Assembly (NCBI GenBank): GCA_047967505.1
Contig: CM106539.1
DNA: 64,000 nucleotides
Direction: 5' to 3' (one strand)
Source of the DNA: Dipteris shenzhenensis
Taxonomy: Eukaryota > Polypodiophyta > Polypodiopsida > Gleicheniales
Shown: one piece after another, positions 55,180 to 64,000 of the stretch
Layout: each line of letters starts with the position of its first letter
How positions within the stretch are numbered: the stretch's first letter is position 1
Position numbers and translations under genes: made by a program
Notes under the pieces: model-generated
What the model saw: only the letters and a program-made list of their open reading frames with translations
What the model was told of the DNA's origin: nothing
Database searches by the model: none

Positions 55180-57660
55180 CAAATATTCCAAGCTATTGAA
55201 GGCTAAGATCTCAACCAATTGTTGAAGGTAGGATTCATATATGAATTTGACCAGATTGATTGGTTGTTTTCAATTTCTATCATGCCAAATAAGAATCGCA
55301 AATTGCGAGTCTAAATCGCCTACAAAAAGATGAATAGCAAACCATCAATGAACCATTTCATTACCATTCACAAGCACTATCTTGGACAAAGCAGCACAGC
55401 ATAAGATGTATTCATTCATGGATGGGTACAGGGGCAACTTTAGATAATTCTACCTAAGATAGATTAGAAAAACATAGCGTTCATCACCGAGTGGAGTGCA
55501 TATGCAAGTAAAGTGATGTTTTATGGGTTGAAGAATGCATCGGCCATGTTTCAATGTTTCATGATGAAAATGTTCCAAGGTACATCGACATATTTCTTAC
55601 AAAATTCTTGGATGATTTCTCAACCTACATCTCAAAGCAAGCATGCTTGGAATGTCTATAAAAGTTATTATCAAATTACAAAGAGACATGAACTTCCCTC
55701 AATCCATACAATTATTTTCTTTGTGTTCTCAGGAGTATTACTAGGATACATAATCTTTGGCAAAGGCATCATGATCAAAATTTTCCAAAATTGATGCCAG
55801 AGAGCCAAATAATGTCAAGCGAACGAGTATATTCAATCATGGGTTTCCTTAGCTTCTATAGATGCTTTATCAAAAAGTTTACATGAGTAGCCAAACCACT
55901 TCATCAGATAACAAGAGCAGATACAAAGTTTATATGGAGCGAAGCATTCCAGATCTTGCAGATGATGATAATAAAGGCCTCAATCCTCAAAAATCCTAAT
56001 TGGTATTTGATCTTCCATGTGCATGTGGATGTATTCAAGATGGCAATTGGATCTACCTTGGCTCTTTCCAATGGAACTTGGATTTCCCCATCTATTACAT
56101 GATCCAAGTGTTCTCATCAACTAAGATAAACTACTAAAAAACGAAATAGATTGCCCTAGGATTGCGGACAATGTCTAGTTTTGGCACTTTCTCTTAGACA
56201 ACCCATTCATCTTGATTGCTCTACCTCATCAACAAATAAATTATGAAGCCATGTTTGATCTGATGGATGTAGTCTCTTCAAGAGATCAACTTCAAGGTCA
56301 TCCACAAACAGGGTTTGTCTCACAGTGTGGAGACGATTACTTGTCTCACACTAAAGATAAGACGCCTTGCAAAGGGATCAACAAGATATACCTAATGCTA
56401 GCCCATCCTTGATGTTAATGTGTAGATACAAGCATGAAGAAATCATGTAATTTCTCTTAATGGTGGTATTCTTGGAAAATGCAAGCATGGACAAATGGCA
56501 AAGGATTTCCCTCAAATCTTGGAAGTATATACTGATAAGTAGCTACTTATAATGAAAAGGGGGGACATGGTCCTCTGGCGAAGTGCCTTTCCACAAAAAA
56601 GAGCAACCATAATGGATGAAGCCCATCAAGGTGAGGCCGGTAGTCATCTCTCCATTGAAGTCATAGTATAAAAGTTCCTATGTGCAAGATTATGGTGGAG
56701 CCCCATATATGCAAATGTTGCAAAATACTGCAAGATTTACGATGCAAGTCAACAACGAGGAAGGCCAACATTCCAAGATCAAATTCCATTATGATTGACT
56801 TACCTTGGGAACCATTCCAAAAAATGAGGATTGGATGTCCTCAGGCTATTCAAAATGGCCTCCGCATCTGGGGAAGAACACAAACATCATGGTGGCAATC
56901 CAATGGCAACAACTAATTATGTCACCAAGTGGACTAAGAAAAAACCCTAACGAACAATGTATCCCAAAGCACCACAAAATTCTTATATGAAAATATCATC
57001 TATAGGTCTGGATGTCCCATTGAAATCATGTTCGAAGAAGGGATTCACTTCATCAATTTAGTCATTGTTGACATCATGATGAAAGAATTCCTAATTCAGC
57101 AAAGAAATCGAAACACACTATTCCCATGCAAATGATCGGGCTCAAATTGATTCTCCACACACGAGGGTGAATGGGCATCAATATGAGTGGGATTAGAAGC
57201 TTAAAGCAACACTATGAAGCTTCCAAATGGCATTCAAAGTCACAACATAGAACACTCCATTCTAGCTGGCATTTGGTCTTAGAGCAACCATACCAATGGA
57301 ATTCCTAAGGGTGGCCATCCAACATACAAATGGCCAAGTAGAACCCCTCAAGAAGAGATTGAATGAATTGTCTAAAATCAAAAAAATAAGGCTGGGGGCA
57401 GCCTAGAAACAAAGCACAATCTAATGGAGGAGAAAGCCATGGCATGAATGCCACATCAAGAAACAAACAAAAGAATGCTCATATTGCTATACAGTGGCCC
57501 ACTAGGAGTGATGAAGAAAAATTGCATCGGTGTGGATAGGGCCATACCAAATCAAGAAGTGGTTTGACAATTTTGGAAGATATGGAAGGAATTGAACTAT
57601 TGAAGTGAATCAACATGATGATGATCACATTGTTTTGGCCACAAGTGCAATTTGTTTGAG
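55180..57660 (+). pseudogene. Very old Ty3/gypsy RT and integrase relic
   Basis: RT traces: LLKVGFIYEFDQIDW then SIMPNKNRKLRV (55,215-55,310), FITEWSAYASKVMFYGLKNA and SAMFQCFMMKMFQ (55,480-55,580), GVLLGYIIFGKG (55,735). The region where the catalytic YxDD should lie is unreadable. Integrase traces: KFLYENIIYRSGCPIEIMFE and GIHFIN (about 56,980-57,060). Frames change constantly and stops are dense, so this is the oldest gypsy copy in the window. Confidence 0.65.
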
Positions 57661-57985
57661 AAGCGGAGGGAGTAATGAAGAATCACCTCATGAGCACTAA
57701 TCCTAAAGAGCCATTACACGTGAAATCAAAAATTAATGGTGCAATTAGGAGAGATTGCAATGGAGGGAAGCGCCAGAACAAGTCATAACTTTTGATAAAG
57801 TACAACATTACATAGCCACGATTCCATGATGAGAGAAAACCTAATGATCGAAAGGAGAGGCATTGAAGTGGTGATCTGACAATTAATAGGCCGTTGGGGG
57901 AGAAAACCATAAATGCCCCATGCATAAGCTCTCTGAAAACCATATAAATTCCCCATACATGAGCTCTCTGGAAAATTGGAGATCA
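57661..57985. other. Spacer between relics
   Basis: 'gagctctctg(g)aaaa' with 'catacatgagc/catgcataagc' is directly repeated at about 57,925 and 57,960. No gene recognised. Confidence 0.35.
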
Positions 57986-59060
57986 ATTTTTTGATACAAG
58001 AATATCAAGAAGTTTATTTTCTGCACCAAAAGAATCTTCATCTTGATCCATTGGGACTAGTTTTGCACCTAGCATTCGACTGCGCTTATAATAAAAAGAA
58101 AAAATAAAATTTTGTAATGCAACCATGTACTTCAGTTGCATAGAAGGTTGGACAACCTCACAAAACACTGAACTACATGTCTTCTTATCCCAACCTTTAT
58201 CCAAAAATTGTGGCATGCATGCCGAACTTGTTGCTTTAACTATGAACATTGTTTTTGAAACCTTCACTGGAAAGGTATTAAACAAGTCCAGAAAAACTGT
58301 GAGAGGCATGCATAAAGAAATTTTTATTATCCTTGTGGCAATATTGGGCCTCAGAGCTTTCTGTACTTCTTTAAAAAGCTTGGCCCTATATGCCTATGTA
58401 ACACTAGAATGTGGGTGAGGCCAATCCACTGAATTCGATGCCGGAAGGTCTTGTTTCCTTAACACACCATGTGTGTTAGCATTGTCCAGCAACTGATAAA
58501 AATGATCAGTAAAAAATATACCCGATTGAGCTAGCTCTGTTGCACATCGACCTTGGTATTGTTGTTCTCCTATCGATCCATGCAGAACATCTATAAATCC
58601 CAGAATACAATCGATGTTTTGCCATGTCTCATACAATGAAGGGTATAAATCTGAAATAAAACAACACAAGAATGTCAATAAGCAAAGAAAGAAAGCTTCA
58701 TCTTAAAAATCCATACACCTCGTAAAGAAAAAAACCACAATAGAAAAATATACAATTAGGCCTGTGTTGCGGAAGATCATTTGGATAGTCTCGCAAGACA
58801 AGTTCTTTATGCATGTACACATGCTGAATCAAAACTTCTTTCACCGATATCTTCCCTCTGGTGATTTTAAAATCTCGTACTCTTCCCTTCCATGACGCTA
58901 AGAAAATGTTTTTTGTATGGGGTCTTTTTCTTTTGCTAGGTTACATGAGCACCCATGCTCCTTTCAAAACACTAAACCTTTCCCAAGTTCCTTCTGTTTG
59001 GCTGTACTTGAATTCTCTACCAAAGAAATTTAAGAAGCAGGTCGACGGGGTAAGGATGTG
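57986..59060 (-). pseudogene. Family U element coding relic, copy 2 (unknown protein)
   Basis: Minus strand: a first block at 59,060-58,764 (FLNFFGREFKYSQTEG; FLASWKGRVRDF; HKELVLRDYPNDLPQ), homologous to 34,149-34,500. A good acceptor TTTTATTTCAG at 58,654 opens a block reading LYPSLYETWQNIDCILGFID, ATELAQSGIFFTDHFYQLLD, then one stop at about 58,401, then RPNIATRIIKISLCMPLTVF, NTFPVKVSKTMF and QPSMQLKYMVALQNFIFSFY to the end at 57,983. The long continuous sense of the frame with a splice acceptor suggests a recently dead multi-exon element gene. No known domain. Confidence 0.5.
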
Positions 59061-59533
59061 TGGTATAATTCTGCCTTCATAGCATTATCATCCACAGAGC
59101 GTCTTCCACAAGAACAGCCATGGTTTTTATTCACCATGGAGACCTTCTGAATCTGTAACAATAGCAAAGTAATGTAAACAAGATAACAAATTGAAGTTTC
59201 AAGAAAGAGAAAGTGGGTAGACAGACAGTTGACAAGAAACATCTTACTCTATGTCAAACAGGATCAAGGGAGTAGTTTTGGAAAAGAAGAGGCTGCTGCA
59301 CAATGAGGCAGTGGTGTAGAATGGTAGACCTTTCGAAGGAAAGGCGGCACAACATTTCAAAGTTCAAAGGAAGGTGGAAGCAAGAAGGCCCTTGTCAGAT
59401 AAAATGTCAGACTAGATTCTATCTTCTTGTCCAAAGATCTTGTGAGAATAAAAAACCAAGCTCCACATTAATGTAGCACACTTGTACCTACATAAAGTAT
59501 TGTTTCTTTTTTCTATTTTCTCTTATTTTCATG
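59061..59533. other. Upstream part of family U element, non-coding
   Basis: Weakly similar to 34,900-35,480 ('ttgtcagata...gtcac/gtcagact' block near 59,392 and 35,414). No gene. Confidence 0.35.
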
Positions 59534-59630
59534 AATTTCCAACGTTACATTGGCCCTCTATTGATTGGTTGAGAGCTTATTTTTCCAAACCGTAAAAGGC
59601 CCCAAAATGAGCTCCCTTTTTCCCTAATGA
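59534..59630. repeat. Family U terminal motif, copy 3
   Basis: GTTACATTGGCC, GGTTGAGAGCTTATTTTTCC and the GGCCCCAAAATGAGCTCCC block as at 35,500-35,589. Confidence 0.8.
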
Positions 59631-59633
59631 CAC

Positions 59634-60668
59634 TTCAGCCTCATTGATGGTCACTCTCGGCCCTTCTCTTGGAAGGCCTTTGTTTGGTCATTGTACAAGT
59701 TGATGGCTTTAAGGGCTATGCCTTAGTTGAACGTTGCGTTCAAAGGAAACTTGAAAAATTTGTTCAACCCTGTAAGGTGCAGCAGGCTAATTCAAGGATC
59801 CAGCAAGAGCACAGAATGGAGCAAGGAGGGCTTTCTAGAGGCCACGACATCGCAGCCTTATCAAATTTGTATTTGCTCAATTTTGTGGCTCTTGAGCTAT
59901 AGTAATAAGAATGCAATGGGGAGATCTAGAGCTCTCCTGGAAGCCAAAAATGGATGCCCTCCAAGGAGCCCACTATGCCCTTTTTTTTTGGGCATCTAAT
60001 AGGCTTGCATAATGAAAAGAGAAGGTCATTCATCATCAAAAAATATGACTGAATAAGAAAAATAAGCACAATGCCCTATAGGAAAATTACAATACCACTC
60101 TGAAGGAGCATGCCGTGGCTCTTGAAAAATTTAAGAGCTAGTCCTCCATCCTTCTTATACCCAAGGTACTCTAGCGGTCTTGAGAGAGGCCTACATTGAA
60201 GCTGCTAAAGAATTTCAAGAGCTGACTTCAGGTTGTAGAATCAGATAGAGTTGTTGCCATTAGTGAGAACCAAGTGGAGGAGCTGAGGGAGAACACCCAA
60301 ACTCTCATATGAGGCAGGAAGGAATCAAGAAACAACTACAAATGTACATGTGATACTGTGACATTGACAGCCACAATAGTTAAACGAGAGGAACATCCTC
60401 TCACAATACGCCAAGGTTGTATGTGTACAATCTACCGTAGTCACATTGCTAGATCTGATGGCCCTAGTGTGGCCACCCTGTGCACGTGTTGATTTGGGGT
60501 GTTTGTGCATGCAACCTATGTATGTAGAGATTGTCGTATGCCAATGCTCAAGACATGGAGAGACCAACGATGCGTGCCTGCTAGAACTATCTATCGTCCT
60601 ACAAAGAGAGCAAAGGCGGCATATGCATTGACAACAAAAAGAAAGGCTCCATTTGATGAAGGGACAAT
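59634..60668 (+). repeat. Direct repeat, copy 1
   Basis: Over 1 kb matches 61,632-62,656 at an offset of about 1,998 bp, including 'attgatggtcactctcggcc', 'aaggtgcagcaggctaattc' and 'atggatgccctccaaggagc'. Coding traces on the plus strand: ALVERCVQRKLEKFVQPCKV near 59,710-59,770, EEHPLTIRQGCMCTIYRSHI near 60,390-60,450 and HATYVCRDCRMPML near 60,509. Not recognised as a family. Confidence 0.85.
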
Positions 60669-60870
60669 TCAGCCCCCTGATGAAAGGAAGAAGAAGCCCT
60701 TGTTTTTTCTCAAAAAGAAAAAGAAAAAGACGAAGCCCCTGTTTGATGAAGGGAAGAATCGATTAGTGAATAAGAAGCCCCAGTTTAATGAAGGGAAGAT
60801 ACATCCCCCTGAGGAAAGGAAGAAGCTCATTGATGCAGGGTTCTCGCCATTACCTCATAGACCATTCTAA
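60499..60870 (+). CDS. Unidentified basic 123-residue frame with tandem FDEGK/ERKK peptides
   Basis: VCRDCRMPMLKTWRDQRCVP then KRAKAAYALTTKRKAPFDEG and a Lys-rich repeat tail with (L/Q)F(D/N)EGK and PPEERKK peptides, ending PLPHRPF. The tail is found again inverted at 63,663-63,481 as a 60-codon frame, and its upstream half again at 62,520-62,656. The tail coding is short-repeat expansion; only the Cys-containing part looks like a protein. Status and function unknown. Confidence 0.3.
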   Translation: MFVHATYVCRDCRMPMLKTWRDQRCVPARTIYRPTKRAKAAYALTTKRKAPFDEGTIQPPDERKKKPLFFLKKKKKKTKPLFDEGKNRLVNKKPQFNEGKIHPPEERKKLIDAGFSPLPHRPF

Positions 60871-61204
60871 TGGTTTTACATCATTTTTTGAGGTGTACAT
60901 GTTTTATTTTTCATTATTTTTAATGAAACCAATCTGCTAGACTTCTTCGATTGTACCTAGCCCTGTAAGAACCTATTCACTTAGGAGGGGATTGCTTGCA
61001 AAATAGGAGAAGCTTAGATTTTGAGTTGGGTTCATGTGTCAGTTTTGGAGGGAAAACCCGATATGGTTTCTGGTCAACTTTGTCAGGGATAGGGTGAGTT
61101 GCAAACCACTCCTAGGTGAATAGGCCCTAAGATGCATCCAATTTTGATGATTGCAACTAATTGGTGGTGCATTGATTATTGGCCAACCTCTTGAGTTGTA
61201 TTCT
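60669..61204 (+). repeat. Inverted repeat, left arm
   Basis: From CAGCCCCCTGATGAAAGG to CTCTTGAGTTGTATTCTT. Matches the reverse complement of 63,118-63,642 almost throughout (for example 'gtacatgttttatttttcat', 'ttcacttaggaggggact/att', 'gtttctggtcaactttgtca'). Confidence 0.9.
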
Positions 61205-61631
61205 TTTCGATAGGAACCGAAAGAAACTATTTGTCGTTGCACCCTGAGCTTGCTGGTGACATATCTCTAGCCCTGAAACATTGCATGAACACACACTAGA
61301 GGAAAGAAATATACCATAACTAATGGTTATGCTTGGCTTTGTTTAGCAAGCCTCTTCATGGCACAAGCACTTGATTGCTCTCGGATATGTGGATTTGTTG
61401 CCAGCACCATCATTTGGATGCCAAGCCATCATGACAGTGCTTAATAAGAGAGTCCATGAAAGAAGAGAGTCTATGAAAGAATACAGCCCTAGATGTGTAG
61501 AAAATTAAGGAACACCCTGATTCAAACAAGCTGCACCTTTGTTGAAATGTTCATCACAATTGATTGTGGGCAATCGAGGAAGGATCATCGGAGTCACCGT
61601 TCATGTTGAGGAGCATCAGGATTGTGGACAC
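61205..61631. other. Unique spacer inside the repeat complex
   Basis: Contains a small direct repeat (gagagtc(c/t)atgaaaga at 61,449 and 61,464). No gene recognised. Confidence 0.4.
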
Positions 61632-62660
61632 TTTGGCCTCATTGATGGTCACTCTCGGCCCTTTGGTTGGAAGTCCTTTGTTTGGTCATTGTACATGTTG
61701 ATGGCTTTAAGAGCTACGTCTTGGTTGAACATTGCGTTCCAAGAAAGCTCAAAAAATTTATTCAGCCTTGTAAGGTGCAGCAGGCTAATTCAAGGCTCAA
61801 GCAAGAGCACAAAATGGAGCAAGCAGGGCTTTCTAGAGGTTGCAACATCGTGGCCTTATCAAAGTCGTATTTGCTCAATTTTGTGGCTCTTGAGCTATAG
61901 AATAGGATTGCAATGGGGAGACTCAGAGCTCTCCTAGAAGCCAAAAATGGATGCCCTCCAAGGAGCCCACTATGCCCTTCTTTTTGGGCATCTGATAGGC
62001 TTGCATAATGAAAAAGAGAAGGTTATTCATCATAAAAAAATATGACCAAATAAGAAAAATAAGCACAATACCCTATAGGAAAATTACAATACCACTCTAA
62101 AGGAGCATGCCGTGGCTCTTAAAAAATTTAAGAGCTAGTCCTCCATCCTTCTTGATACCAAAATTACTCTAGCGGCCTTGAGAGAGGCCTACGTTGAAGC
62201 TGCCAAAGAATTTCAAGAGTTGTGACTTCAGGTTGTAGAATCAGATATAGGTGTTGCCATTAGTGAGAACCAAGTGGAGGAGCTGAAGGAGAACACCAGA
62301 ACTCTTAGATGAGGTAGGAAGGAATCAAGGAGCAACTTACAAATGTACATGGTGAGACTGTGACTTTGACAGCCACAATAGTTAATCCAGAGGAACATCC
62401 TCTTACAATACGGCAGGGTTGTATGTGTACAATCTGCCATAGTCACATTACTAGATCCAATGGCCCTAGTGTGGCCACCCTATGCATGTGCTGATTTGGG
62501 GTGTTTGTGCATGCAACCTATGTATGTAGAGATTGTCGTATGCCAATGCTCAAGACATGGAGAGACCAACGATGCCTACCTAGTAGAACTATGTATCCAG
62601 AGAGAGCAGAGGTGGCATATGCATTGACCACAAAAAGAAAGGCTCCCTTCGATGAAGGGA
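61632..62660 (+). repeat. Direct repeat, copy 2
   Basis: Second copy of 59,634-60,668, ending at 'ggctcccttcgatgaaggga', after which the sequence departs from copy 1. Small indels between copies disrupt every shared frame. Confidence 0.85.
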
Positions 62661-62837
62661 ATCATGGGACTTGAGCCCACTAAGCTTATTATCCTTTGAA
62701 AATGCTTCTTTCAAGCAACGCATGTACCAACTACACTCTCTCGCCTCCAAATCTCCCAACTTCCCAAAAAAAAAGCATAGAACTAGCCACAAGCCACTAG
62801 AAAGAGAATCCTATAGAAAACAAAGCTAGAGAAGTTG

Positions 62838-63642
62838 AAGGTGCCAATAATCAATGCACCACCTGTTAGTTGCAGTCATCAAAATTGGATGCATCTTAGG
62901 GCCTATGCACCTAGGAGGGGTGGTTTGCAACTCACCCCGCCCCTATCGAAGTTGACCAAAAACCATCCTGGGTTTTCCCTCCAAAACTGACACATGAACC
63001 CAAGTCAAAATCTAAGCTTCACCTAGTTTGCAAGCAGTCCCCTCCTGCGTGAATAGGCTCTTACAAGGCTAGCTACAATCCAAGAACTCCAGCAGATTGG
63101 TTTCATTAAAATTAATGAAGAATACAACTCAAGAGGTTGGCTAATATACAAAGCACCACCAGTTAGTTGCAATCATCAAAATTGGATGCATCTTAGGGCC
63201 TATTCACCTAGGAGGAAGTAGGGCCTATTCACCTAGGAGGAGTGGTTTGCAACTCACCCTATCCCTGACAAAGTTGACCAGAAACCATACCGGGTTTTTC
63301 CTCCAAAATTGACACATGAACCCAAGTCAAAATCTAAGCTTCTCCTATTTTTCAAGTAGTCCCCTCCTAAGTGAATAGGTTCTTACATGGCTAGGTACAA
63401 TCCAAGAAGTCTAGCAGATTGGTTTCATTAAAAATAATGAAAAATAAAACATGTACACCTCAAAAAATGATGTAAAACCATTAGAATGGTCTGTGAGCTA
63501 ATGGCAAGAACCCTTCATCAATGGGCTTCTTCCTTTCCTCAGGGGGATGTATCTTTCTTTCATCAAACAGGGGCTTCTTCTTTTTCTTTTTTCTTTTTGA
63601 GAAGAAATAGGGGCTTCTTCTTCCTTTCGTAAGGGGGCTGTA
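62838..63642 (-). repeat. Inverted repeat, right arm with internal tandem duplication
   Basis: 63,118-63,642 is the inverse of 60,669-61,204. 62,838-63,117 is a second, more diverged copy of the outer 280 bp of the arm, in tandem. At 63,195-63,243 the phrase 'agggcctattcacctaggag' is itself duplicated. Confidence 0.88.
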
Positions 63643-64000
63643 ACAAATCGCGTTTTCCTTCAAATACCTGAAGTGACATGCTGGTGCATTCCTATAGTGA
63701 TTTCTCTGTCTTTACAATTAAATACAATATGAATGGAGTTTATGCAAGAAGAGTACAGCCATGGACAACTATGGAAGTCACAAAACCAGAATGACACGGG
63801 TGGATGAAGCAACATTTCAATATTCGCAACAAAACGCGATTTCGGCTGTTTGAAATTCCTAAGGCCTTCTCCTTGCATTTTCTTGCAAATTCATGAGGCA
63901 GCATGCTGGAATATGCCTTCAGTCATTTGAAGGTGTTTGCATGTCCATGCAAGATGGATTGAGTCTATGGAAGACAAGAAGTGTGCATAGACTGAAGAAA
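63643..64000. other. Right flank without recognised gene
   Basis: Contains AAATCGCGTTTTCC at about 63,647 and its inverse AAAACGCGATTTC at 63,831, each followed or preceded by a 'catgctgg' motif: a small inverted repeat of unknown nature. Confidence 0.45.

Noticed and set aside
60499-60870. 123-codon frame as a confident gene
   Set aside because: Its tail is short-repeat expansion, other copies are disrupted, and no family is recognised; kept only as a low-confidence entry.
62661-62780. Minus strand looks tRNA-like (TAGTTGGTA D-loop-like word and GCTCAAGTCCC T-loop-like word)
   Set aside because: The anticodon stem would have a 5-base loop, acceptor ends do not pair, and spacing is wrong. 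Not a tRNA gene.

Overview
This window is nuclear DNA from a large, repeat-rich plant genome. Evidence is an intron-rich gene with GT-AG introns, many Ty1/copia and Ty3/gypsy LTR retrotransposons with plant-style signals (an initiator-Met primer binding site, archaeal-type second RNase H), long dinucleotide microsatellites and no prokaryotic gene structure. The one convincing host gene encodes a betaine-lipid (DGTS) synthase. From established knowledge, DGTS occurs in algae, bryophytes, lycophytes and ferns but not in seed plants, so a seed-free land plant or streptophyte alga is my best inference; I cannot name the species.

Layout. 1-6.9 kb: two or more copies of a decayed gypsy-like gag/protease family, one split by a solo copia LTR (774-1405) with a perfect 5-bp target duplication. 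7.2-11.2 kb, minus strand: the betaine lipid synthase gene BTA1, sixteen resolved exons that join in phase to 622 residues plus unresolved first exon(s). 11.7-28.3 kb: mostly non-coding low-complexity DNA (microsatellites, tandem duplications, a polypyrimidine tract, a degenerate telomere-like tract) with a copia integrase relic near 16 kb. 28.35-30.2 kb: an unrecognised chain of plus-strand reading frames with tandem protein repeats and a Cys-rich C-terminal block. 30.24-34.15 kb: a copia element (same LTR family as the solo LTR) whose central 1.73 kb is inverted. 34.15-35.6 kb: fragment of an unidentified element that recurs at 57.7-59.6 kb. 37.4-42.1 kb: decayed gypsy pol. 42.15-52.68 kb: a gypsy element with two RNase H domains, integrase deleted, carrying a younger 2.2-kb gag-only LTR retrotransposon inside its 3' LTR. 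52.7-53.9 kb: an intron-containing unidentified element gene cut by that gypsy insertion. 55.1-57.7 kb: very old gypsy pol relic. 59.6-63.65 kb: a nested direct-plus-inverted repeat complex.

How it fits together. BTA1 has an N-terminal methyltransferase-like (BtaB-type) half and a C-terminal aminocarboxypropyl-transferase (BtaA-type) half, the two activities that convert diacylglycerol plus S-adenosylmethionine to DGTS. Its splice sites and frames look intact, but several SAM-binding positions of the methyltransferase half are unusual. Everything else is transposon history, with insertion order readable from nested target duplications: unidentified element, then gypsy at 52,681, then the gag-only element at 50,135. 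I see no CRISPR array, rRNA or credible tRNA gene.
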